DNA of 64,000 bases from Bacillus solimangrovi (GTDB lineage: Bacteria > Bacillota > Bacilli > Bacillales > Bacillaceae_N), in assembly GCF_001742425.1 (NCBI RefSeq), contig NZ_MJEH01000003.1:1-64000 (forward strand), read 5' to 3'. This document shows positions 1-8,779 of this stretch, in pieces. The notes below the pieces were generated by a model that saw only the letters and a program-made list of their open reading frames with translations, was not told the DNA's origin and did not search any database. A program made the translations under genes and the position numbers. The first letter of the stretch is position 1. Each line of letters opens with the position of its first letter.

Positions 1-246
1 CTTGTTGATATTAACGACTTAACAGATGAAGAGTTAGCTAAGTATAAAATAATCGAAATGCAACCGGAAATAGGTGAGATTAGCAAACAAGCTACTCAAG
101 TTACAGAAGGGTCAGCTAGATATGTAGAAATTGAAAATGAGCTTGTTGATATTAATGACTTAACAGATGAAGAGTTAGTTAAGTTTAATATTAAAGTAAT
201 TGAAAATCAAATAGAAAAAGATAAAACTAGGATTTCAACATTATAA
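1..246 (+). CDS. 3' end of a repeat-containing protein (partial)
   Basis: The reading frame is open from base 1 and stops at 244-246, so only the C-terminal 81 residues are in the window. The segment is hydrophilic and rich in Glu and Asp. A block reading LVDINDLTDEEL occurs at the very start and again 141 bases (47 residues) later, so the missing part probably carries more copies. No catalytic motif or membrane segment is visible. An internal ATG at 58 has no ribosome-binding site, so it is not the gene start. A hairpin terminator follows directly. The function is unknown; coiled-coil-like composition would fit a surface or structural protein, but this is a guess. Confidence 0.6.
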   Translation, partial: LVDINDLTDEELAKYKIIEMQPEIGEISKQATQVTEGSARYVEIENELVDINDLTDEELVKFNIKVIENQIEKDKTRISTL

Positions 247-257
247 TGTTCATTTTT

Positions 258-291
258 AAAAGCCGGTTTCTTTTAGAGAAGTCGGCTTTTA
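258..291 (+). terminator. Rho-independent terminator
   Basis: AAAAGCCGGTTTC pairs with GAAGTCGGCTTTT (with wobble pairs) and ends in a T run, 11 bases after the stop codon of the partial repeat-protein gene. Confidence 0.7.
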
Positions 292-758
292 TATTGTAAT
301 TTTGTTTTGAACAGTGAGGAAGTTCGGATGCCTTGCCAATCATACCAATACAACCTTTACACCACGTTCATGTTAGTATAAAAAAGCATAAATATTATAT
401 ATTAAAGCAGAAATTAAACGTATATAATGTGATGAAGAGCAAGGTCTTGAAGACATAAAAAAAACATTAAAAAATTTCATCCGTTAAGGAAGGGATCATC
501 TATGTCTTAGGTATCTACTTTGAAATGGGTATTGCAGGAATACGGGTGTTATAAATGGTTTTAGATATATGTGTTCTTATAATAGTTGATAATCAGAAAT
601 ACTGAAGATAATCTAGCCGAGGTAATCATTTGGTTATTAGCATACAATTCTCTTTCTTTAAAATAGGAAAGGAAATTTTTTTGTTTCATTTAGTAGTTTA
701 TTGGAATTCAGGCTCATTAATCGGAATATTCTACATATATTTTAGAGAAATAATCTCT
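292..758. other. Gene-poor region
   Basis: No credible gene is seen. A short open stretch ending at 486 with the composition of a gene tail (Asp/Glu/Lys-rich, ending FIR) has no start and may be a fragment of a lost gene. The frame that opens at 630 lacks a ribosome-binding site until 762. Confidence 0.4.
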
Positions 759-776
759 ATGAAGGAGATGAAAAGA

Positions 777-1016
777 ATGGGAGATGAACATACAAAATCC
801 TGTTGTTCTTGTACAGGAGCGGGTATTGCATTAGGCTTCTTTTCATTAGGTCTCTTTATCGTGATTGCAACTGCATTGGTTTTAGCTGGATTATTATGGA
901 GCGTACCAGCTATCGTTGTGTTAGTTATTAGTAGCTTTTTAGTTCTTATAGTATTAATTATGATTTGGAAATTATTGAGTGCGTGTTTGCCTAAGCACGA
1001 AGATAAGGATTGCTGA
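777..1016 (+). CDS. Small Cys-flanked two-helix membrane protein
   Basis: A 79-residue protein starting at ATG 777, chosen because AAGGAGAT lies 9 bases upstream; in-frame starts at 759 and 630 are less well placed. A hydrophilic head with a CCSC cluster (residues about 9-12) precedes two hydrophobic helices (about 14-40 and 42-66), and the tail carries two more cysteines. It is followed 39 bases later by the beta-helix gene, so the two may be cotranscribed. No family was recognised. The cysteines at both ends could bind a metal or form disulfides; this is inference only. Confidence 0.6.
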   Translation: MGDEHTKSCCSCTGAGIALGFFSLGLFIVIATALVLAGLLWSVPAIVVLVISSFLVLIVLIMIWKLLSACLPKHEDKDC

Positions 1017-1055
1017 TACTTGGTTTAGTTATCTTAAAAGGTAGGTGATGGAAAT

Positions 1056-2549
1056 TTGACAAAGGTGCAGATATCCATCAAAAACAAAAAAATAATCTCC
1101 ATTTTGTCATTTTTCATTTTCAGCGTTTTTCTTCTAATCAGTATTCTTTTTTTTCATCTGAAGGTTCATATCGTTGGTCAAGGATTTCAATTCATGACAA
1201 TTAAAGATGCAGTTGATCAGTCGAATTCAGGAGACATCATTATAGTTACGAATTCCTTAAGTCCATATGAAGAAGCGGTGAAGATTGGTCCAGGAAAAAC
1301 GGCTCTCAAACTAATTGGAATTGGTAAACCAATTATAGAAGGGGCTGGACTAGGGTTTGAAAATGGTATCACAATCACTGAGTCATCAAGAATAGTAATT
1401 AGAGGATTTGTTATTCAAAATTATAAGACAGATGAAATTACAAGTGGGAACGGAATCTTTGTAAATGAATCTTCTCAAAATTTCATAACAAATAATCAGT
1501 TGCTAAATAATGAATCAAAAGGAGTCTTCTTGAATAATAATTCCTTCAATAATGTTATAAAACATAATATGGCAAGTGGCAATGTTATCGATGGAATTTC
1601 GTTAAATAACAACTCAAATATAAATATAATTATACAAAATAATACACCTAATAATGAGGATGGTATTGACAGTGACAATTCTTTCAGTAATTTTATTGTG
1701 GGAAATGTAACTGTTGAAAATGGATTTGAGGGAATCGATCTTGATGACTCCTTTGATCATCTCATTTTAGGAAATGTATCTTATAATAATGTAGATGATG
1801 GAATGGATATTGATGATTCTAGTAATAATTTTTTAGTAGCAAATAAAGTAATCAATAATGGGAATGACGGGTTTGAAATGGATGATGATACATTAAACAA
1901 TTGGATATTAGGGAATAACATCTCGAATAATGGATTTAATGAAGAAGGTCATGGAATTTTCTTTGAGGATGATAATGCTTTTAACAAAGTGATAGGCAAT
2001 AAAATCTCAGAAAATACGAACGATGCGATTCTTGTCGATACAGAGTCTAACAACCACTTTATTGTGGGTAATCTTATCAAAAATAATATTGAAGATGGTA
2101 TTTTACTCGATGGTGAAGAAAATATTCCATCATTCTCAAATGTGATAATAAACAATACCATTGTTGGGAATACAGGCGATGGAATTGAAGTCAATGAGTT
2201 CTCCTTTGTAAATACGATAAAAGGGAATAAAATAAATAACAATGGAGAAAATGGCATTAAGTTAGATCTAAAATCGAATAGCAACAGAGTGATAAAAAAT
2301 AAAGTGGTTAGAAATTTAGGGAATGGAATTGAAGCAACGGATTCCACACTGAATACCATTAAGCAAAATAGGGTATTAGAAAATAGAATGCACGGTATTT
2401 TTCTGGATGCTAGTTCTGTAGGGAATGAAGTGTTATTTAATAGAGTATTTTTTAATATTAGTACGGATATTGTTGATGAAGACAATAACCTCTTTATTGG
2501 AAACAAGTGTGGAATATCGAATGGTGTTAATGTAGATTGCGGGGATTAA
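1056..2549 (+). CDS. Exported right-handed beta-helix (NosD-like) protein
   Basis: A 497-residue protein with a TTG start preceded by AGGTAGGTGATGG. Residues about 12-33 form an N-terminal signal anchor. The rest is a long series of 22-24 residue coils of the type N-x-x-DGI-x-L-x-x-S-x-x-N-x-I-x-x-N, the signature of parallel beta-helix (PbH1/NosD) proteins. The repeat face is unusually rich in Asn and Asp (stretches of DD and NN), suggesting calcium or polysaccharide binding. Family members are often polysaccharide lyases, adhesins or copper-centre assembly proteins. No nos genes are nearby, so a surface carbohydrate-binding or degrading role is more likely. A strong terminator follows. Confidence 0.75.
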   Translation: MTKVQISIKNKKIISILSFFIFSVFLLISILFFHLKVHIVGQGFQFMTIKDAVDQSNSGDIIIVTNSLSPYEEAVKIGPGKTALKLIGIGKPIIEGAGLGFENGITITESSRIVIRGFVIQNYKTDEITSGNGIFVNESSQNFITNNQLLNNESKGVFLNNNSFNNVIKHNMASGNVIDGISLNNNSNINIIIQNNTPNNEDGIDSDNSFSNFIVGNVTVENGFEGIDLDDSFDHLILGNVSYNNVDDGMDIDDSSNNFLVANKVINNGNDGFEMDDDTLNNWILGNNISNNGFNEEGHGIFFEDDNAFNKVIGNKISENTNDAILVDTESNNHFIVGNLIKNNIEDGILLDGEENIPSFSNVIINNTIVGNTGDGIEVNEFSFVNTIKGNKINNNGENGIKLDLKSNSNRVIKNKVVRNLGNGIEATDSTLNTIKQNRVLENRMHGIFLDASSVGNEVLFNRVFFNISTDIVDEDNNLFIGNKCGISNGVNVDCGD

Positions 2550-2647
2550 GCTGATAAGGAACACTCTTGAAATTTGAATAAAATAAAAAGGTGTATGCTA
2601 GGTACACTAAACACCATCATTATAACCGAATTTGAAATTTCACAAAG

Positions 2648-2683
2648 AATAACCACCATTCTTAGATGGTGGTTATTTTTTGT
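2648..2683 (+). terminator. Rho-independent terminator
   Basis: A perfect 12-bp stem (AATAACCACCAT with ATGGTGGTTATT) around a 6-base loop followed by T residues, about 100 bases downstream of the beta-helix gene. Confidence 0.85.
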
Positions 2684-2809
2684 AGTGAAAGTTATCATGT
2701 ATGCACAGATGAATAAAACTACATAAGTAATAATAATTAGTCTTCATGATAGGCTTCTATGTTTATATAAAATCATTTACCATTCTTGCTGATTTGTTAT
2801 TCTTTCATT

Positions 2810-3304
2810 CTAAAGCTCTTCTATTGATACAGGTCCATTATAAAATTTTGTATTATAAAAAAATTTTTGATCTTGATAATCGAAGTAATGTATATCTTCA
2901 GTACCATTCACTGTAACCCTGTCTATTTCCTTATTAGCGATCATACCTAAAAATAATTTTATGTCATACTTAGAAGTTTCTCTTCGCATATTCATCTGAT
3001 ATATTTCTTCATCCAAATTATTGAGATTTACAAATTCTTCAGAAGCTACAATTTCCTCATCATAAATTAAATAAGTATAAATATTTCCACCACTATCTGT
3101 AACAAGATTAAGTGTTGCATTTTTACCCAAATCGATAGACTTAAGCGTATCTTCTTTTAAAGGCTTAGAATGAGATGCATCGTTTTCCATTTTAGAAAAA
3201 GGAGTATTCACTGAAAAAGTCGGTATTTTTATTGAGAAGAATAGTAACATCAACATTACTATAGCTATAATCACAATTATAGGTTTTGATGTTTTTGTTC
3301 TCAT
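2810..3304 (-). CDS. Membrane-anchored hypothetical protein
   Basis: A 164-residue protein with an N-terminal membrane anchor (residues about 8-30, mostly Ile, Val, Leu and Met) and a hydrophilic outer domain with alternating beta-like stretches. The start at 3304 is preceded on the minus strand by AAGAGGTGAT. No family was recognised. It converges with the beta-helix gene and is divergent from the first microcin-C-like operon, so it could share that promoter region. The position alone does not show an immunity role. Confidence 0.55.
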   Translation of the reverse strand: MRTKTSKPIIVIIAIVMLMLLFFSIKIPTFSVNTPFSKMENDASHSKPLKEDTLKSIDLGKNATLNLVTDSGGNIYTYLIYDEEIVASEEFVNLNNLDEEIYQMNMRRETSKYDIKLFLGMIANKEIDRVTVNGTEDIHYFDYQDQKFFYNTKFYNGPVSIEEL

Positions 3305-3615
3305 ATTAATAGATCACCTCTTAAGGTTGTAAGTATTGATAAACATGAATGATTAATTTATATTGATTGTTGTAAGCAGCACTTTATATCTTTTATCTTG
3401 ATACTAATAATACGAGGTGTTCCTTAAGAATCACTTTATATAAAAATGAAGATATTCTTAAGTTTTTTTGTCGTGAGTTGAACTCATCAATCAACATTAT
3501 TATCTATCTATTTACAAAATAGTAAGATTATTTTAAAAAATAAGTATTTTCAAGTAAAATGGAGATTTTGTAAGAAAAATGCATAATAGTATAATATTTT
3601 ATTATTTTACTAGTG

Positions 3616-3645
3616 TTTACAGGTTTAACTTAAATAGATTATATT
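3616..3645 (+). promoter_or_regulatory. Candidate sigma-A promoter for the first microcin-C-like operon
   Basis: TTTACA at 3616-3621 and TATATT at 3640-3645, separated by 18 bases, about 40 bases before the start of the 19-residue peptide gene. It is assigned by eye. The flanking 300 bases hold no other clear signal. Confidence 0.45.
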
Positions 3646-3685
3646 TAGATAGCAAGTTCAAGAATTAATTCGGAGGTGTTTTTAA

Positions 3686-3745
3686 ATGCGTGAAGTAAAA
3701 GTAAATCGTCAAGATGTTATTCCATGTCCTACATTCAAACTTTAA
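3686..3745 (+). CDS. Short precursor peptide, MccA-like by context
   Basis: A 19-codon gene encoding MREVKVNRQDVIPCPTFKL. CGGAGGTG sits 7-8 bases before the ATG, a much better site than chance would give. It is followed by a hairpin terminator and then a ThiF/MccB-like enzyme and an MFS exporter, the mccA-hairpin-mccB-mccC layout of microcin C operons. Known MccA peptides end in Asn, which MccB converts into the peptidyl-nucleotide linkage. This one ends in Lys-Leu and contains one Cys, so the modification must differ or occur elsewhere. It could also be a leader peptide for attenuation. The peptide call rests on context, not on sequence similarity. Confidence 0.6.
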   Translation: MREVKVNRQDVIPCPTFKL

Positions 3746-3754
3746 TAGTACATA

Positions 3755-3786
3755 AAAATAAGGAATCATAATGATTCCTTATTTTT
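3755..3786 (+). terminator. Hairpin between peptide gene and ThiF gene (partial terminator)
   Basis: A stem of at least 12 bp (AATAAGGAATCA with TGATTCCTTATT) around a TAA loop, followed by TTTTTG, 10 bases after the peptide stop. Microcin C operons carry a similar hairpin that gives excess mccA transcript over mccB. Confidence 0.8.
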
Positions 3787-3830
3787 GTGTAATTATAGCC
3801 AATAGAATAATAATTTTAAGGGGAAATATT

Positions 3831-4883
3831 ATGATAACAGTACAATTTAAACCATATGTCAAAGTATTCTTAAAAGATAATCTAATCTCATTCGAAAATC
3901 CCTTATATCAAAAAGGAATAAGATCATTTGAGTTAAACAATACTGGTAAGTTAGTTTGTGAGCTGATAAGTAGTAAGTGTGCATTCGAACAGCTTAAAAA
4001 CAAACTTCATCAGTTAAATTGTTATGAAGAAGGTATGGACATCATAAGTAATCTTGAAGAATTCGGGTACATCAATTTAATAGAGACTGACAGAGAAGAA
4101 TGTACTGAGAATTATAATTCAATACAAGATACATATAATAGAATCATCCCAATGTGGGAAATGTTTAATACTGATAAAACGTCTATGGAAATCCAGCATG
4201 AAATAATGAAGAAAAGGATTGGAATAGTTGGATGTGGTACCGTGGGGATTAATATAGCAATAAAGTTAGCACTCTTCGGTATATCTAATTATGTACTTGT
4301 TGATGGAGATTCAATAGAGGCTAGCAATTTGACTAGATGTCCATATTTAGCTAGAAAAAATATAGGAGAACCGAAAGTTGATGTATTAAAAAGATTGATT
4401 GAAGAACGTTTGGATAATAGCATTGTTACTCCTGATATTAAAACCTACCAAACTTTTATAAGTGAAGATAACGATTTAAATCAAATTCTAGATGGAATAG
4501 ATATTTTAATTGTTGCAGCTGATGAGGAGAATTTACTCAAAGGAATTCAAGCATATGGTGATAACTATGATGTACCAGTTATATATCCAGGAGGTTACTA
4601 TGGATTTGACGCAACAATTTTCCCTATTTATGTAAAAAATAAAAACCAGAGTCCTAGTGAAATAAACGCTTTTCTTACAAAAAATAAAGAAGATTTCGGA
4701 ATAAACCTCAATCAAAGGGATGATATCGTTGTAAGTTCTATAGTACAGACTGCAGATAAAATTTCTAATATTTTATCCTTTGAGGTATTAAGGTATTTTG
4801 TCGAGGGATGGACAGAACATCTCGAAAGAGGTGCTTTGATGTATAACTTAGCAAACAATTCGTTGATTGATATCAACAAATAA
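3831..4883 (+). CDS. ThiF/E1-like peptide-adenylating enzyme, MccB-like
   Basis: A 350-residue protein. The ATG at 3831 is chosen because AAGGGGAA is 5 bases upstream; the earlier in-frame ATG at 3771 lies inside the terminator hairpin. Residues 1-95 resemble a winged-helix peptide-clamp/RRE (PqqD-like) domain. Residues about 128-345 form a ThiF/E1 Rossmann domain: G-x-G-x-x-G at 134-139, then VDGDSIEASNLTR with the ATP-contacting Asp and Arg, a downstream Lys in KVDVLKR, and an AADE motif for magnesium. The paired zinc cysteines of many E1 enzymes are absent. Family members activate the C-terminal carboxylate of a peptide with ATP. Here the likely substrate is the 19-residue peptide upstream. 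Confidence 0.8.
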   Translation: MITVQFKPYVKVFLKDNLISFENPLYQKGIRSFELNNTGKLVCELISSKCAFEQLKNKLHQLNCYEEGMDIISNLEEFGYINLIETDREECTENYNSIQDTYNRIIPMWEMFNTDKTSMEIQHEIMKKRIGIVGCGTVGINIAIKLALFGISNYVLVDGDSIEASNLTRCPYLARKNIGEPKVDVLKRLIEERLDNSIVTPDIKTYQTFISEDNDLNQILDGIDILIVAADEENLLKGIQAYGDNYDVPVIYPGGYYGFDATIFPIYVKNKNQSPSEINAFLTKNKEDFGINLNQRDDIVVSSIVQTADKISNILSFEVLRYFVEGWTEHLERGALMYNLANNSLIDINK

Positions 4884-4938
4884 AGTGAATGCTACCTTTA
4901 TTAATAACTCTTATTAAATTTATTTTAGGAGCGACAGC

Positions 4939-6216
4939 ATGCTTGGTGAAGAAGTACAGACGAAAAATGAACATTCGTATCTCGAAAATTTAATATTACC
5001 AGTTAAAGAATCTCGTCATTTTAGATTCTTGTGGATCGGGCAACTACTCTCGTCTTTTGGAAGTGCTATTCATATGGTGATTCTTCCGTTAGTTGTGTAT
5101 TCGTTAACTGGGTCTACAATGGTAATGGGAATTACTATGACAATGTATATGATACCTAATGTGCTCATCCTACCATTTTCAGGATTAATCGTTGACAAAT
5201 TTAATCGCATTAATCTGATGTTACTCATTGAATTTATTCGTACATTTCTTATGATAACGATAATGATCTTACTAATTTCAGATACCTTAACTATACAAAT
5301 CTTATATGTATTGGTTGCAATTAATGGTTTAATGGCTGGTTTGTTTCATCCTGCATATTTCGCTGTTCGTGCGAAAATTTTTGTTCCAAAGATTCGTAAC
5401 GCTGCAAATGCATTAACTCAAATGAGTACTCAAGTCGTACGATTAATTGGACCTGCACTAGGTGGACTAATTGTCTCTGCATCATCTGCTGCTATTGGAT
5501 TTGGTATAGATGCATTAACTTTTTTCTTGTCTTTTATATGTCTATTATTCTTAAGGGATCTGGCTACAAATCATACACCTACTACTGTCAAGGATTCCTT
5601 GAATAACAAGTCTAACGTTAAAAGTGATTTTTTAGAAGGTATTAAAGTGTTAAAAAGTCATCCTTGGTTATGGATCACAATTTTAGCATTTTCCTTTATT
5701 ACTCTTTGTTACACAGGAATTATTGTCATCTTGATTCCTTGGTTGTTTAATATTTATTATCAATTTGAACCTTTTATATTTGGTTTATGTATGACATTTT
5801 CCGGATTAGGTGCTGGACTTGCTGCTCTCATTTTTGGTATGAGACAACAATGGGAAAAACGCGGTCTGATGGCTTACAGTGGTGTTATAGTAAGTGGATT
5901 GTCATTATTGGCAATGCCTTTCGTCCCTTGGGTTCCTGGATTATTAACTTTAATGGCTATTCAAGGGTTCGGTGTTATGGTTTTTGGACTAGTTTGGGAA
6001 ACTAGTTTACAAGAGCTTGTACCTGAAGAAATGTTTGGGAGAGTAGCGAGTCTTGATATGTTAGGATCCTATGCGTTACTTCCACTAGGATATTTGTTAA
6101 TTGGTTGGTTAGCAGAAAGTATCGGCGGATCTACTACGATTATAATTTTATCAGTAATAACAACTCTGTCTTCTGCAATTCTTCTATGCATACCTAGTAT
6201 CCGAAAGTTTAATTAA
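4939..6216 (+). CDS. MFS exporter, MccC-like by context
   Basis: A 425-residue, 12-helix major facilitator protein of the macrolide-efflux (MFS_3/EntS-like) type. The first helix contains FRFLWIGQLLSSFGSAIHM, and the loop between helices 2 and 3 has VDKFNR, corresponding to motif A. TAGGAGC lies 6 bases before the ATG. It starts 55 bases after the ThiF gene and is presumably in the same transcript. By comparison with mccC it would export the modified peptide and so give self-protection. No separate immunity gene (mccE or mccF type) is seen. Confidence 0.8.
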   Translation: MLGEEVQTKNEHSYLENLILPVKESRHFRFLWIGQLLSSFGSAIHMVILPLVVYSLTGSTMVMGITMTMYMIPNVLILPFSGLIVDKFNRINLMLLIEFIRTFLMITIMILLISDTLTIQILYVLVAINGLMAGLFHPAYFAVRAKIFVPKIRNAANALTQMSTQVVRLIGPALGGLIVSASSAAIGFGIDALTFFLSFICLLFLRDLATNHTPTTVKDSLNNKSNVKSDFLEGIKVLKSHPWLWITILAFSFITLCYTGIIVILIPWLFNIYYQFEPFIFGLCMTFSGLGAGLAALIFGMRQQWEKRGLMAYSGVIVSGLSLLAMPFVPWVPGLLTLMAIQGFGVMVFGLVWETSLQELVPEEMFGRVASLDMLGSYALLPLGYLLIGWLAESIGGSTTIIILSVITTLSSAILLCIPSIRKFN

Positions 6217-6378
6217 CAAGTAGAGTGATAAAAGCTATGTAAGAATCTTTAATATTTTAAGCTTTTGCATCAAAAGAAAGAGTATTGCAATTCGATAGTA
6301 ATCCCTTACAATTAGGAATCAACAGAAAAAAACAACGCTTTTTCTGATTTGTATTAATCTAATGAAAGGGGTGGAGAA

Positions 6379-6813
6379 ATGAATATCGAAAAAGAAATCG
6401 GGAAATTAAAGTATCAAATTAAACTACTAAAATGTATGGTGAACGGTGATGAGTTTCCATTTTTTATGTATGCTATAGATCATGAGTTTGAGGAGAATCA
6501 AGTTAATGCTCTATTGAAGATCTTAACAGCTTTCAGATACCGTATGTACGAAGGTACAGATGATAACTATCATCATTATCATGAATTAAACAAAGCGGAT
6601 GCACAGTTACAGTCTTTATTAATAATATATCAAATCGAAACCTCAGAGATATACAAACATGAACTACCAAGTATTATTGAGTTCAGACACTACTTAAATT
6701 GTATCTTTGCTGAGAAGGAAACAAACCCAAAACATATCCTTTTGAGTTTAAAAAGGCAATCCATTTATAAAGAACTTTGTGATTATCTACTGAATCAGAT
6801 AGAGGATCTATAG
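6379..6813 (+). CDS. DUF1878-like (YhaI-type) protein
   Basis: A 144-residue soluble, mostly helical protein. The N-terminal pattern (E-x-L-x-YQIKLLK, then D-E-x-PFFMYAID) resembles the DUF1878/YhaI family of Bacillus, and the middle and C-terminal thirds are helical with no catalytic motif. AAAGGGGTGG precedes the ATG. It is followed by a strong bidirectional terminator. The function of this family is unknown; the family assignment is from memory of the pattern. Confidence 0.5.
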   Translation: MNIEKEIGKLKYQIKLLKCMVNGDEFPFFMYAIDHEFEENQVNALLKILTAFRYRMYEGTDDNYHHYHELNKADAQLQSLLIIYQIETSEIYKHELPSIIEFRHYLNCIFAEKETNPKHILLSLKRQSIYKELCDYLLNQIEDL

Positions 6814-6828
6814 CTGATTCAATTAAAT

Positions 6829-6870
6829 AAAGCCGATAAATCCTTAATTTAGGATTTATCGGCTTTTCTA
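6829..6870. terminator. Strong bidirectional terminator
   Basis: A perfect 16-bp stem (AAAGCCGATAAATCCT with AGGATTTATCGGCTTT) around a 6-base loop, with T runs on both strands. It separates the convergent DUF1878-like and Bcr/CflA genes. Confidence 0.9.
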
Positions 6871-6905
6871 ATGTCGATTTTTTCTTAGGGTTTCTTAATA
6901 TGCAA

Positions 6906-8129
6906 TTACTTTTCCCCACGAGGGATAACAAATAGATAAGAAAGTGTGGCACTAACACCTGCACAAACGATGACAATTCCCATTGGTATAGCGGTGTGTT
7001 CTCCTCCGAGCCCCACGAATGGTGCTGCGAGTGCACCTAAAGCAAGTGATAATACTCCGATTAGAGCGGCTGCACTGCCTGCATTCTTTCCTTGTTTTTG
7101 CATCGCAAGTGAAAATCCAGATGTACTTACAACCCCAACACTTGATACGACAAAGAATAACGGGATTAATAGAAAAATTAATCTAGCGTGCAGAAGAATA
7201 AGTATAAATAAAACAATACCTCCACATAGTGATGTAGCTAGACCGAAACGAAAAAGCTTAGACTCATGTATTCGTCCAGCTAACCGCCCTGTAGTTTGAC
7301 TTGCCATCATAATCCCCAATCCATTTATGGCAAAGATGAGACTGAACATTTGTGGCGATCCCCCGTAAATATTTTGCACGACAAATGGAGAGCCAGAGAT
7401 GTAAGCAAACATAGCAGCAAAGACAAACCCTTGAGCTAATGCAAACCCTATGAAGGTGCGATCTAAAATAAGATTTCGGAACGTAATAAACGTATTTTTC
7501 ACTCCGCCTGCTGAACGTCTATCGTTTTGAAGGGTTTCTGGTAAGCCAAATAGTACGACAAAAAACATGACTAAGCCAATGATACTTAAGACAATAAAGA
7601 CACCTTGCCATGGAACGATTTTTAATAATTGTGCGCCTATTACTGGAGCCATAATAGGGGCAATCCCATTAATTAATGCAAGTAATGCAAAGAATTTCGT
7701 TAGTTCCGTGCCTGAATACAAATCACGAGCAACTGCCCTAGAAATTACAATTCCTGCTGAACCAGCTAATCCTTGAATAAAGCGCAATGCAATTAATGTC
7801 CAAATAGAAGGGCTGAAAACACATAATAGGGAAACGACGAAATAGATCGCTAATCCAACTAATAATGGTAAGCGTCGTCCACGTACATCACTGATTGGTC
7901 CAGCTAATAGCTGTCCAAATGCTATACCTAATAAAAAGAAAGTCAAACTAAGCTGGACGAGTGATGGACTTACGTGAAAGTCATTTGCCAATTCAGGAAG
8001 TGCTGGCAAATACATATCAATCGATAACGGCCCAAATCCCGCTAATGTTCCTAATATTGTAGCCATCCATAATCTACTTGATCGAGAAATTTTTACTTGT
8101 CTGTCAATGGCATGATTTAATTCTCCCAT
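6906..8129 (-). CDS. Bcr/CflA-family drug exporter
   Basis: A 407-residue, 12-helix MFS antiporter. Typical Bcr/CflA features are present: DMYLPALPELA in helix 1, GPISDVRGRR (motif A) and RFIQGLAGSAGIVISRAVARD (motif C region). Members export bicyclomycin, sulfonamides, chloramphenicol or metabolites such as cysteine. It stands alone. The start at 8129 is taken from homologous N-terminal length. The upstream region on its own strand contains a 13-bp inverted repeat at 8291-8324. Confidence 0.85.
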   Translation of the reverse strand: MGELNHAIDRQVKISRSSRLWMATILGTLAGFGPLSIDMYLPALPELANDFHVSPSLVQLSLTFFLLGIAFGQLLAGPISDVRGRRLPLLVGLAIYFVVSLLCVFSPSIWTLIALRFIQGLAGSAGIVISRAVARDLYSGTELTKFFALLALINGIAPIMAPVIGAQLLKIVPWQGVFIVLSIIGLVMFFVVLFGLPETLQNDRRSAGGVKNTFITFRNLILDRTFIGFALAQGFVFAAMFAYISGSPFVVQNIYGGSPQMFSLIFAINGLGIMMASQTTGRLAGRIHESKLFRFGLATSLCGGIVLFILILLHARLIFLLIPLFFVVSSVGVVSTSGFSLAMQKQGKNAGSAAALIGVLSLALGALAAPFVGLGGEHTAIPMGIVIVCAGVSATLSYLFVIPRGEK

Positions 8130-8290
8130 AACTAAAAATAATCAACTCTTTTCCGTAGACTGAGTAATAGACTCAATTTGATTTTTTATTTCTAACAGAC
8201 TCTAAATTATAGATAGTTTAATACTATTTTTGTATCCTTCTAAGCTATAAAATTTAACATTATTAGTTTTTAAGTCAATGGATTGTTCTT

Positions 8291-8324
8291 CGAATGATTA
8301 CATTCATTCAGATGTAATCATTCG
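8291..8324. repeat. 13-bp perfect inverted repeat
   Basis: CGAATGATTACAT at 8291-8303 pairs with ATGTAATCATTCG at 8312-8324 around an 8-base spacer. There is no T run on either side, so it is more likely an operator or RNA stem than a terminator. It lies 160 bases upstream of the Bcr/CflA gene. The rest of 8130-8779 holds no visible gene. Confidence 0.5.
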
Positions 8325-8779
8325 TCCTACGTTAAATTGTAAATTGAAAACAACGATGAGTAAATACGTCAAAGTTATTTGACCTTACAAGGAGATTAAC
8401 AACGTAAACATCAAATAACTTAGAAATAAACGACAAAACTGATTATTTCCTTGCTATTACTTGTATGTTTCAGGAATTGCCGGTAGATTTCTAATCCTGC
8501 TCTCAAGCCAATAAGTATCTAACCTCATCAAGTAGCTACACTTATTATGGAATATATGAGCATATTTTGTATGATATGAAGACTGCTCTAGGGAGAGCGA
8601 TTATGTTTGGAATTAAAATACTTATCAATTGACCGATAAGGAAAGTTTGTGTAATATTGGTTATTGTGTTGAAATTAGTAAGAAATTCACAATAACATAT
8701 TATCTTATGAACCGTTTATATAATGTTAGGTAATTATAATGATATAAGGGTTCTTTTTATTTTGAGGAGGTTGATTTAC

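Noticed and set aside
1496-2506. Minus-strand frames of 60 and 185 codons inside the beta-helix gene
   Set aside because: They arise from the repetitive Asn/Asp-rich coding strand and show no ribosome-binding site.
3771-3830. Earlier ATG for the first ThiF gene
   Set aside because: It lies inside the terminator hairpin and has no ribosome-binding site; ATG 3831 has a good one.
5787-6005. 72-codon frame inside the first MFS gene
   Set aside because: Out-of-frame shadow of the transporter.
6946-7776. Plus-strand frames inside the Bcr/CflA gene
   Set aside because: Antisense shadows with no family features; the minus-strand protein is a clear MFS transporter.
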